From: Paracoccaceae bacterium
GTDB taxonomy: Bacteria > Pseudomonadota > Alphaproteobacteria > Rhodobacterales > Rhodobacteraceae
Direction of reading: 5' to 3'
DNA length: 5,195 nucleotides
Assembly: GCA_009920225.1 (NCBI GenBank)
Contig: RGAJ01000159.1
Span: forward strand, 1-5,195
Shown here: positions 1 through 5,195 of the stretch, in pieces
Layout: every line of letters starts with the position of its first letter
How positions within the stretch are numbered: position 1 is the first letter of the stretch
Notes under the pieces: model-generated
What the model saw: only the letters and a program-made list of their open reading frames with translations
Told to the model about the DNA's origin: nothing
Databases searched by the model: none
Made by a program: the position numbers and the translations under genes

Positions 1-425
1 TGGGGGCCGACAAATGGCTGATGCAACTTGGCACGCTGTCGGGCAATCCCGTGGCATCGGCCGCAGGCCTAAAAACGATGGAAATCTTGCGCCGCGATGG
101 CCAATACGACCAATTGCGCCGCAATGGGCAAGAATTGATGGATATGCATCGCGCCGCGCTCAGCAATGCGGGAATAGACCACCAGATAAGTGGGGATCCC
201 ACGCTGTTTGACGTCTACTTCACGTCGCAACCCTGTTTGGATTATCGCAGCGCCCGGCACCTTGACCCAAATCGCGCCACAACATGGAATGCCACTTTGC
301 GCGCGAATGGCGTCTTTAAATCACCCAGCAAAATGTATCCCTCGCTTGCCCTGACCAAAGATGATTTTGTCCTGACCAAGGACGCGATGACCCTTGCCGC
401 CCATGCAATAGCCGCCGCTATGTGA
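1..425 (+). CDS. Class III (GSA-aminomutase-like) aminotransferase, C-terminal part
   Basis: This is the 3' end of a PLP-dependent fold-type I, class III aminotransferase. Bases 1-2 finish a codon, the first full codon is at 3, and the stop is TGA at 423-425, leaving 140 visible residues. The clearest signature is GTLSGNP at visible residues 10-16, followed by a helix with AAGL. In this family that loop supplies a threonine contacting the cofactor phosphate of the partner subunit. Further on, FDVYFT and then NGVFKSPS match the C-terminal domain of glutamate-1-semialdehyde 2,1-aminomutases and their relatives. The PLP-binding lysine and the substrate residues lie outside the window, so the true substrate cannot be read. 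Because alphaproteobacteria usually make 5-aminolevulinate with ALA synthase, a HemL-like paralogue acting on another substrate is more likely than true HemL; that is inference. It converges on the next gene with only 22 bases between the stops. Confidence 0.85.
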   Translation, partial: GADKWLMQLGTLSGNPVASAAGLKTMEILRRDGQYDQLRRNGQELMDMHRAALSNAGIDHQISGDPTLFDVYFTSQPCLDYRSARHLDPNRATTWNATLRANGVFKSPSKMYPSLALTKDDFVLTKDAMTLAAHAIAAAM

Positions 426-447
426 TCGCATGCGGATCAACCGTACC

Positions 448-1767
448 TTAGGTCGCGTCACAGTACTTGCGCATAAACTGCGTTAAATCGGTCAGACAAT
501 CGGTGGCATCGCCATGATCTTCGTGACTGGTATAGATGGCGGGCGTGACAATCACGTCCAAGCCCGCGCGCCGCGCGGCGGTCAATCCATTGTGGCTGTC
601 TTCAAAGGCAAGCGCATCCTGCGCCGAAAACCCCAAATCATCAAGCGCCTGACAATACACCTGCGGATCTGGCTTTTTCTGAGGCGCTGTTTCGGCGCAA
701 TAGATCCCCGCAAAGATGTCTTCGGGCGCACAGTTCCAAAACCGCTTGACCAAGGCATCAATGTTGGATCGCGACGTGGTGGTACAAATTGCCAATGTCA
801 CCCCCGTCCTGCGGGCCCACTCAATCAACGCCATCACCCCGTCGCGGGGCGTTAGGGCGCTGTTGGCCAGATCGCGATAGATTTCGGTTTTGCTGTGATG
901 CAGGTCTTTGATCTGCTGATCCGACAGGACATCAGGCGATCCAATGTTTGTTGCGTGTTTTTTGATCCGCTCTTTGCCGCCCGATGTTTTCAACAAATCG
1001 CGATACTCGTCGCGCGACCACTGCCACCCCAACCCTGCACGGTCAAAAGCCGCGTTGAACGCATTGCGGTGCACTTCTTCTGTTTCGGCCAAAGTTCCAT
1101 CAACATCGAACAAATAGGCCCGTGGCGGAACAAGCCGCAATCGCAATTGGTCAAAATGGTCAAAGTGCCAACACTCTTGGAAAAACTCATCCGGTTGGGT
1201 GCGATAGCCGCCGGTGAAAAACGCAAATGGCACATTGGCGTTTTTGGCGGTGTCATAATCAACCGCACTGTCGCCCACATATAAAACCTCTGTTTCACCC
1301 AACATCTCGATAGTTTTTAACAAGGGTGCGGCATCGGGTTTTTTCACATCCAATGTGTCGCCTGCAACAACGGCATCAAAGAACGGTAGAATATCAAAGT
1401 CGTTCAAACAGGCAATCGCAGGATCATAGGGTTTATTTGTGCATAACCCGATCTTAATCCCCCGATCCCGAAGCGCCGACAAAAGCGGTAAGATCCCCGC
1501 ATATGTCTGTGTCAGCGTGGTTGGGTTTTCGCCGTAATAGATGCCTGTCTTGGCAATCGCTTGGGCGAAATCGTCTTTCGACAGGCCCGCGGCTGTCGCG
1601 GCGCGCTCGGCCAATTTGGGCAGGCCATTGCCGATAAAGCTGGTGATTGTCGGCAAATCCAACGGCGGCTTGCCAAAATCGGCCAACATGCGATTGGCGG
1701 CGGCATGAATGTCGGGGGCACTGTCGATCAATGTGCCATCTAGGTCAAAGATAACGGCTTTTATCAT
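448..1767 (-). CDS. gph: Fused phosphoglycolate phosphatase (Gph/CbbZ) + CbbY-like HAD sugar phosphatase
   Basis: A 439-residue protein made of two complete HAD-superfamily phosphatases in one frame; each is normally a separate protein of about 215-230 residues. The first (about residues 1-210) looks like phosphoglycolate phosphatase: FDLDGT with Asp8 and Asp10, the stretch SAPDIHAA, LCTNKP with Thr110, KKPD with Lys143, and YVGDSAVD with Asp166 and Asp170. The second (about 217-439) looks like CbbY: FDVDGTLAETEE with Asp221 and Asp223, then TSGGKERI, ICTTTSR around 327-333, KKPDP with Lys365, and FEDSHNG with Glu389 and Asp390. All four HAD motifs are present in both halves, so both are probably active. 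Known roles: Gph hydrolyses 2-phosphoglycolate; CbbY hydrolyses xylulose-1,5-bisphosphate, an inhibitory Rubisco by-product. The substrate of this second half is inferred. The linker (about 208-216, LRLRLVPPR) has no stop and no ATG, but has two TTG codons that could in principle start the second domain separately. Its ATG overlaps the rpe stop as ATGA (1764-1767). Confidence 0.9.
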   Translation of the reverse strand: MIKAVIFDLDGTLIDSAPDIHAAANRMLADFGKPPLDLPTITSFIGNGLPKLAERAATAAGLSKDDFAQAIAKTGIYYGENPTTLTQTYAGILPLLSALRDRGIKIGLCTNKPYDPAIACLNDFDILPFFDAVVAGDTLDVKKPDAAPLLKTIEMLGETEVLYVGDSAVDYDTAKNANVPFAFFTGGYRTQPDEFFQECWHFDHFDQLRLRLVPPRAYLFDVDGTLAETEEVHRNAFNAAFDRAGLGWQWSRDEYRDLLKTSGGKERIKKHATNIGSPDVLSDQQIKDLHHSKTEIYRDLANSALTPRDGVMALIEWARRTGVTLAICTTTSRSNIDALVKRFWNCAPEDIFAGIYCAETAPQKKPDPQVYCQALDDLGFSAQDALAFEDSHNGLTAARRAGLDVIVTPAIYTSHEDHGDATDCLTDLTQFMRKYCDAT

Positions 1768-2447
1768 TGGCGTTCCGCCGCATTGCGAATGGCGGTGATG
1801 TTATCACCATAGACCGACGGGTTGTCGACCGAGCCACCACGGAACACGGCCGATCCTGCGACCAAGACATCCGCCCCTGCCGCCGCCATCTGTGGTGCGG
1901 TCGTTGGATCCATGCCGCCATCAATTTCAATATGGATCGGACGGTCGCCGATCATGGCGCGCAGTTTGCGCACCTTGGCGGTCATGTCGATGTATTTCTG
2001 CCCGCCAAAGCCTGGGTTCACCGTCATCACACAGATCAGATCGCACAGGTCCAAAAGATGTTCGACGCTGTCTGCGGGTGTGCCCGGGTTCAGGGCGACG
2101 CCTGCCTTCATCCCTGCGCCGCGAATGGCTTGCAATGTGCGGTGAATATGAGGACCCGCTTCGATATGGGCGGTCAGGATGTCGGCCCCTGCATCCGCAT
2201 AAGCGTCGATATAGGGATCGACTGGCGCGATCATCAAATGCACATCCATCACGGTTTTGACATGGGGGCGGAACGCTTTGACCGCGGGCGGGCCGAAGGT
2301 CAGGTTCGGCACAAAATGGCCATCCATCACATCCACATGGACCCAATCTGCGCCTTGCGCCTCAATCGCGCGGATTTCTGCGCCGAAATTCGCAAAATCG
2401 GCAGAAAGGATTGAGGGGGCGATTTTGATGCTTCGGTCAAAGGTCAT
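1764..2447 (-). CDS. rpe: Ribulose-phosphate 3-epimerase
   Basis: A 227-residue TIM-barrel enzyme that interconverts D-ribulose-5-phosphate and D-xylulose-5-phosphate in the cytoplasm, serving the pentose phosphate pathway and, where present, the Calvin cycle (CbbE). Length is typical and the protein aligns along its whole span with the family: APSILSADF at 10-18, the HVDVMDGHFVPN block with metal/catalytic residues His37 and Asp39, DVHLMI with His70, the TVNPGFGGQ loop at 142-150, IEIDGG with catalytic Asp176, and the phosphate-binding GSAVF at 198-202. The start is supported by GGAG at 2458-2455, seven bases ahead of the ATG. It lies 62 bases after the LOG gene on the same strand, with no hairpin terminator visible between, so read-through from LOG is plausible. 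The stop TGA overlaps the ATG of the HAD fusion by four bases, implying translational coupling. Confidence 0.97.
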   Translation of the reverse strand: MTFDRSIKIAPSILSADFANFGAEIRAIEAQGADWVHVDVMDGHFVPNLTFGPPAVKAFRPHVKTVMDVHLMIAPVDPYIDAYADAGADILTAHIEAGPHIHRTLQAIRGAGMKAGVALNPGTPADSVEHLLDLCDLICVMTVNPGFGGQKYIDMTAKVRKLRAMIGDRPIHIEIDGGMDPTTAPQMAAAGADVLVAGSAVFRGGSVDNPSVYGDNITAIRNAAERQ

Positions 2448-2509
2448 GGGTTTGCTCCGATCAGGGGTGTTTTGCGCTGTTTAGTGTGCAGATTGGTGTT
2501 TGTCCAAGA

Positions 2510-3316
2510 TTATTTATTGGTCCAGTTTTGGATCAGATCCATCGCCTCGTCCGCTGTTTCGACAAAACGAAACAGCTTTAGGTCGTCGTCAGAAATGGTG
2601 CCAGCATCGGCCAAGGCATCCCAGTTTATGATAGAATGCCAAAACGCATTGCCAAACAGCAAAATCGGAACGGGCGTCATGCGGCCAGTTTGGATCAGGG
2701 TCAGAGTTTCGAACAATTCATCCAAGGTTCCAAACCCACCGGGAAAGACACAGATCGCCTTGGCGCGCATGAGGAAATGCATCTTGCGGATGGCGAAATA
2801 GTGGAAGTTAAAACAAAGGTTTGGCGTGACGTATTTGTTCGGGGCTTGTTCATGGGGCAGCACGATGTTGAGCCCGATTGAAATACCGCCTGCATCGGCG
2901 GCACCGCGGTTTCCGGCCTCCATCACGCCGGGGCCGCCGCCGGTGGTGACGACCATGTCACGACCGCCGCTTGCAATGCTTAACTCGGTGATTTTCTGTG
3001 CCAAAATACGGGCCTCTTCATAGTATTTTGACAAATCTGCCAATGTCTTGGTCCGCGCGGATCCGATATTTTCGGGCGCAGGAATGCGCGCGCCGCCAAA
3101 CATTACCACGGTGGATTGGATCGCGTGTTCATCCATGACGATTTGGGGTTTTAAAAGCTCAAGCTGAAATCGAACGGGTCGCAGATCATCGCGCAGCAGG
3201 AAATCTTGGTCCGCAAATGCAAGCTTGTACGCATTAGCCCGCGTCTGCGGAGTGTCAGGAATACCTTGCGCGGTTGAATGGTCGTTTGCAGCGTCTGGAA
3301 AAATACGTTTTGACAT
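2510..3316 (-). CDS. LOG-family (TIGR00730-type) Rossmann-fold nucleotide-binding protein
   Basis: A 268-residue member of the LOG family, long mis-annotated as lysine decarboxylase. Characterised members cleave the N-glycosidic bond of nucleoside 5'-monophosphates (AMP or cytokinin ribotides), releasing free base and ribose-5-phosphate. The diagnostic blocks are TTGGGPGVMEAGNRGA at 124-139, the IRKM segment at 176-179 and PGGFGTLDE at 192-200, which together form the nucleotide site. It is longer than the roughly 190-residue minimal LOG because of about 65 N-terminal residues; this long form is, from memory, common in Rhodobacteraceae. The start is the ATG at 3316, preceded by AAGGGG (3327-3322). 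The frame stays open another 867 bases upstream, but that part runs antisense through the dehydratase gene and resembles no protein I know, so it was not included. Its real substrate here is unproven. It is divergent from the dehydratase and probably heads a transcript with rpe. Confidence 0.92.
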   Translation of the reverse strand: MSKRIFPDAANDHSTAQGIPDTPQTRANAYKLAFADQDFLLRDDLRPVRFQLELLKPQIVMDEHAIQSTVVMFGGARIPAPENIGSARTKTLADLSKYYEEARILAQKITELSIASGGRDMVVTTGGGPGVMEAGNRGAADAGGISIGLNIVLPHEQAPNKYVTPNLCFNFHYFAIRKMHFLMRAKAICVFPGGFGTLDELFETLTLIQTGRMTPVPILLFGNAFWHSIINWDALADAGTISDDDLKLFRFVETADEAMDLIQNWTNK

Positions 3317-3321
3317 TGGAT

Positions 3322-3327
3322 CCCCTT
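3322..3327 (-). promoter_or_regulatory. Ribosome-binding site deciding the LOG start
   Basis: On the minus strand AAGGGG ends five bases before the ATG at 3316. It separates the likely start from the much longer open frame upstream, which has no family support. Confidence 0.75.
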
Positions 3328-3347
3328 TTGTTGTTGTGTCCACCAAA

Positions 3348-3359
3348 TCAGTCAACTGA
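3348..3359. promoter_or_regulatory. Small dyad TCAGT-CA-ACTGA, possible operator; minus-strand -35-like TTGACT
   Basis: A perfect 5-bp inverted repeat with a 2-base gap lies in the middle of the 69-base divergent region. Its minus strand includes TTGACT (3355-3350), a good match to a -35 box for the LOG gene, but no convincing -10 is visible at the expected distance (about 3332-3327 reads AACAAA). An operator overlapping a promoter is the simplest reading; a chance dyad of this size is also possible. Confidence 0.35.
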
Positions 3360-3376
3360 CCAAAGTGCAACCAAAT

Positions 3377-3381
3377 AGGGA
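3377..3381 (+). promoter_or_regulatory. Ribosome-binding site choosing ATG 3386 for the dehydratase
   Basis: AGGGA ends four bases before ATG 3386. The alternative in-frame GTG at 3365, which would add seven residues, has no purine-rich sequence in front of it, so the ATG is preferred. Confidence 0.65.
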
Positions 3382-3385
3382 TCTC

Positions 3386-4318
3386 ATGACAGAGTGGACA
3401 CAACACATACGTGCAGCGGCCCAAGCGTTGAAACCGCACGTCAGGGAAACGTCGGTATTGCGTCGGTATCACGTCGGTGCATCCGTCGGTATTGAATTGA
3501 AATTCGAACACATGCAGCACATGGGAAATTTCAAGGTTCGGGGTGCGATGAACACCTTGTTGCACGGTGACATTCCGCCCGCTGGCGTTGTTGCGGCAAG
3601 TGGCGGCAACCATGGTGCTGCGGTGGCGTTTGCCGCGAAAAATCTGGGGGTGCCTGCGCATATTTTTGTGCCTGAATTGGCAGGACCGACCAAGATTGAT
3701 CTGATCAAATCGACGGGTGCGGATTTGACAGTTGTTGCGGGACAGTATGTGAACGCTCTTGATGCGGCGATGGCCTATGCAAAGGACACGGGCGCGATGC
3801 AAATTCATGCCTATGATGCGCCTCAGACGGTGGTTGGGCAGGGGACGCTGTTTGCGGAATGGCAGGAACAGGGGCTTGAGGCCGATACACTTTTGATCGC
3901 GGTTGGGGGCGGTGGATTGATTGCGGGGGCTTTGGCGTGGTTTGGTGCGTCGAAAAAGATCGTCGCCGTTGAACCCGAAACCTGTGCAACGCTGAATGGG
4001 GCGCTGTTGGCGGGGGCCCCTGTGGATGTGCCCGTGTCGGGCGTCGCAGTCAATGCGCTGGGCGCAAAACGGATTGGGTCGATTTGTTTCGACCTTGCCA
4101 CCCGATATAACACACCAAGCGTCTTGGTGAGTGATGACGATATACTTCGTGCCCAAGCAACCCTCTGGCAGGATCTGCGACAATATGTTGAACCCGCAGG
4201 CGCGACCGCACTGGCCGCATTAACAAGCGGGGCCTATATCCCTGCACTGGGTGAAAAGGTTGCGGTTTTGGTCTGTGGTGCCAATCCCAACGACCTGCCA
4301 AAGATCACAATGCTCTAA
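3386..4318 (+). CDS. Threonine/serine dehydratase-like PLP enzyme (fold type II)
   Basis: A 310-residue tryptophan-synthase-beta-family enzyme, expected to deaminate L-threonine or L-serine to 2-oxobutyrate or pyruvate plus ammonia in the cytoplasm. Visible features: NFKVRGA at 48-54 with the Schiff-base Lys50, the ASGGNHGAA loop at 71-79, the phosphate-binding GGGGL at 174-178, AVEPE at 194-198, EPAGATALAAL at 269-279, and CGAN at 297-300 facing the pyridine ring. It has no C-terminal ACT domain, so allosteric control by isoleucine of the biosynthetic (IlvA) kind is not expected. Two departures from classic members: Asn49 where GSFK usually has serine, and ALG at 224-226 where many have ADG. 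The second I recall from an uncharacterised subfamily with SLGARR at this place. Other ammonia-lyase or racemase activity is therefore possible. Start ATG 3386 is chosen over GTG 3365. It is divergent from LOG and 72 bases ahead of dapD. Confidence 0.88.
   Translation: MTEWTQHIRAAAQALKPHVRETSVLRRYHVGASVGIELKFEHMQHMGNFKVRGAMNTLLHGDIPPAGVVAASGGNHGAAVAFAAKNLGVPAHIFVPELAGPTKIDLIKSTGADLTVVAGQYVNALDAAMAYAKDTGAMQIHAYDAPQTVVGQGTLFAEWQEQGLEADTLLIAVGGGGLIAGALAWFGASKKIVAVEPETCATLNGALLAGAPVDVPVSGVAVNALGAKRIGSICFDLATRYNTPSVLVSDDDILRAQATLWQDLRQYVEPAGATALAALTSGAYIPALGEKVAVLVCGANPNDLPKITML
3439..3494 (+). repeat. Five-unit 11-bp-period direct repeat (core CGTCGGT) inside the dehydratase gene
   Basis: Exact CGTCGGT occurs at 3450, 3461, 3472 and 3484, with a degenerate CGTCAGG at 3439, so spacings are 11, 11, 11 and 12. 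The first and last exact units share the whole 11-mer CGTCGGTATTG. Because 11 is not a multiple of three, successive units are read in different frames (residues 18-37), so the repeat is a property of the DNA rather than of the protein. Confidence 0.8.
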
Positions 4319-4325
4319 TGCGTTA

Positions 4326-4357
4326 TTGTGCCTTTGGCCCAGACTATATATACAGTC
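4326..4357 (+). promoter_or_regulatory. Candidate dapD promoter with AT-rich dyad over the -10
   Basis: TTGTGC (4326-4331) and TATACA (4349-4354) are 17 bases apart, a plausible but imperfect sigma-70-type pair. The -10 lies in an AT run within the near-palindrome GACT-N8-AGTC (4342-4357), where only one base pair of the 16-bp dyad mismatches. It is the only AT-rich stretch in the 72-base gap ahead of dapD, and no terminator for the dehydratase is visible there. A regulator site overlapping the promoter is possible but unproven. Confidence 0.4.
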
Positions 4358-4390
4358 GCAAAATTTGATCTGCACAAGGGAACGAAACAC

Positions 4391-5195
4391 ATGTCCAATG
4401 CACACTTAGAAAATGCTATCGAAGCCGCGTGGGAAGCCCGTGACACAATCACTCCTGCCACCACAGGTGAAACACGTGACGCGATTGAAGATACGTTGAA
4501 CGCTTTGGACAGTGGATCTTTGCGTGTGGCCGAAAAGATGGCAAACGGTGATTGGCATGTGAACCAATGGGCGAAAAAGGCCGTTCTGTTGGGGTTCCGC
4601 ATTAAAGATATGGAAATTCACGCAGGTGGCCCACAAAACGGTGGTTGGTGGGACAAGGTTGACAGCAAATTTGCCGGTTGGGGTGAAAACCAATGGCGTG
4701 CGGCCGGGTTCCGCGCGGTACCAAACTGTATTGTTCGCAAATCAGCCTATATCGCAAAGGGCGTTGTTTTGATGCCGTCTTTTGTAAACCTTGGCGCTTA
4801 TGTTGACGAAGGTACGATGGTTGACACATGGGCAACCGTGGGCAGCTGTGCGCAAATCGGTAAAAACGTTCACCTGTCTGGTGGCGTCGGCATCGGTGGC
4901 GTGTTGGAACCCATGCAAGCAGGCCCAACCATTATCGAAGACAACTGTTTCATCGGGGCGCGGTCCGAGGTTGTCGAAGGCTGTATCGTTCGCGAAGGAT
5001 CGGTTTTGGGCATGGGTGTGTACATCGGCAAATCGACCAAGATCGTCGATCGTGAAACGGGCGAAGTCATGTATGGCGAAGTGCCACCCTATTCCGTTGT
5101 TGTATCAGGCTCTATGCCATCGAAAAACGGGGTTAACCTGTACTGCGCGGTCATCGTAAAACGCGTTGATGCGCAGACCCGCAGCAAGACAGGCA
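4391..5195 (+). CDS. dapD: 2,3,4,5-tetrahydropyridine-2,6-dicarboxylate N-succinyltransferase, 3' end cut
   Basis: This enzyme transfers succinyl from succinyl-CoA to tetrahydrodipicolinate, a step of the succinylase branch of diaminopimelate/lysine synthesis that feeds peptidoglycan. The reading frame is open to the window edge, giving 268 residues; the family is about 274 long, so only a few residues and the stop are missing. An alpha-helical N-terminal domain (about 1-105, including [11 protein letters not shown] at 39-49) precedes the left-handed beta-helix of hexapeptide repeats. The near-invariant block spans about 133-173 ([18 protein letters not shown] at 135-152, then [12 protein letters not shown] at 163-174). 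[17 protein letters not shown] (181-197) and the C-terminal [10 protein letters not shown] (251-260) match the E. coli protein closely. AAGGGAA (4376-4382) precedes the ATG by eight bases. It likely has its own promoter in the 72-base gap. Confidence 0.96.
   Translation, partial: MSNAHLENAIEAAWEARDTITPATTGETRDAIEDTLNALDSGSLRVAEKMANGDWHVNQWAKKAVLLGFRIKDMEIHAGGPQNGGWWDKVDSKFAGWGENQWRAAGFRAVPNCIVRKSAYIAKGVVLMPSFVNLGAYVDEGTMVDTWATVGSCAQIGKNVHLSGGVGIGGVLEPMQAGPTIIEDNCFIGARSEVVEGCIVREGSVLGMGVYIGKSTKIVDRETGEVMYGEVPPYSVVVSGSMPSKNGVNLYCAVIVKRVDAQTRSKTG

Larger units (their letters stand above)
3332..3405. repeat. Perfect 12-bp inverted repeat spanning the divergent LOG/dehydratase control region
   Basis: TGTTGTGTCCAC at 3332-3343 is the exact reverse complement of GTGGACACAACA at 3394-3405, with 50 bases between the arms. 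Read along each gene's own strand, the same 12-mer lies 16-27 bases upstream of the LOG ATG and over codons 3-7 of the dehydratase. The arm centres are 62 bp apart, close to six helical turns. This would suit a regulator binding both arms and looping the promoter region, or a long-range mRNA hairpin. The function is inferred; the repeat itself is directly visible. Copies of ACCAAA(T/G) also recur in the interval at 3342, 3359 and 3370. Confidence 0.7.

Noticed and set aside
423..439. TGATC-N7-GATCA hairpin between the convergent aminotransferase and HAD-fusion genes, possible bidirectional terminator
   Set aside because: The stem is only five base pairs, overlaps the stop codon, and has no T tract on either strand; too weak to call a terminator.
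1120..1150. The HAD fusion as two separate genes joined by a sequencing error
   Set aside because: The frame is continuous, there is no vestigial stop or ATG near the junction, and both halves match their families well; kept as a fusion, with read-level checking suggested.
1767..2414. 215-codon plus-strand open frame opposite rpe
   Set aside because: Antisense shadow of rpe; composition rich in His, Cys, Arg and no recognisable motif or ribosome-binding site.
2448..2509. Terminator or promoter in the LOG-rpe gap
   Set aside because: No hairpin with a T tract and no convincing -35/-10 pair is visible; only the rpe ribosome-binding site can be recognised.
3365..3385. GTG start at 3365 adding seven residues to the dehydratase
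   Set aside because: No ribosome-binding site before the GTG, whereas ATG 3386 has AGGGA at a workable distance and the family N-terminus fits the shorter form.
3317..4183. Upstream extension of the LOG reading frame by 289 codons on the minus strand
   Set aside because: It runs antisense through the well-supported dehydratase gene, has no resemblance to any family, and a good ribosome-binding site marks the ATG at 3316.

Overview
The window reads as an ordinary chromosomal segment of an alphaproteobacterium, most likely a marine Rhodobacteraceae (Roseobacter-type) member. This rests on protein flavour recalled from memory: a long LOG-family protein of the type common in that family, a CbbY-like phosphatase domain and a DapD of classical proteobacterial type. 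GC content looks moderate, somewhat above 50%. No mobile element, phage gene, CRISPR array, tRNA or rRNA was seen. Coding density is very high and the only gaps are 22, 62, 69 and 72 bases.

Layout from left to right. (1) The 3' end of a class III (glutamate-1-semialdehyde-aminomutase-like) aminotransferase on the plus strand enters from the left edge and stops at 425. (2) Convergent to it lies a minus-strand block, in transcription order: a LOG-family Rossmann-fold protein (3316 to 2510), ribulose-phosphate 3-epimerase rpe (2447 to 1764), and a 439-residue protein joining two HAD phosphatases (1767 to 448). The HAD protein has a phosphoglycolate-phosphatase (Gph/CbbZ) half followed by a CbbY-like half. 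rpe and the fusion share a 4-base ATGA overlap, so they are almost certainly co-translated. (3) A 69-base divergent region separates the LOG gene from a plus-strand PLP-dependent threonine/serine dehydratase-like gene (3386 to 4318). (4) After 72 bases dapD (lysine/peptidoglycan precursor biosynthesis) begins at 4391 and runs off the right edge just short of its expected stop.

How the genes fit together. The rpe-gph pairing is a familiar bacterial arrangement. Here it carries a CbbY domain fused to Gph, so one polypeptide may remove two unwanted sugar phosphates: 2-phosphoglycolate and, by analogy with CbbY of Rhodobacter, xylulose-1,5-bisphosphate. It sits next to the epimerase that makes or consumes xylulose-5-phosphate. 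The dehydratase and dapD are amino-acid metabolism genes with no obvious functional tie to that block.

The least ordinary signals are the two-HAD fusion; a perfect 12-bp inverted repeat (3332-3343 / 3394-3405) spanning the LOG/dehydratase divergent promoter region, with a second small dyad inside it; and an 11-bp-periodic tandem repeat (core CGTCGGT) in the 5' part of the dehydratase gene that changes reading frame between copies. I found no convincing candidate for a wholly new multi-gene system.
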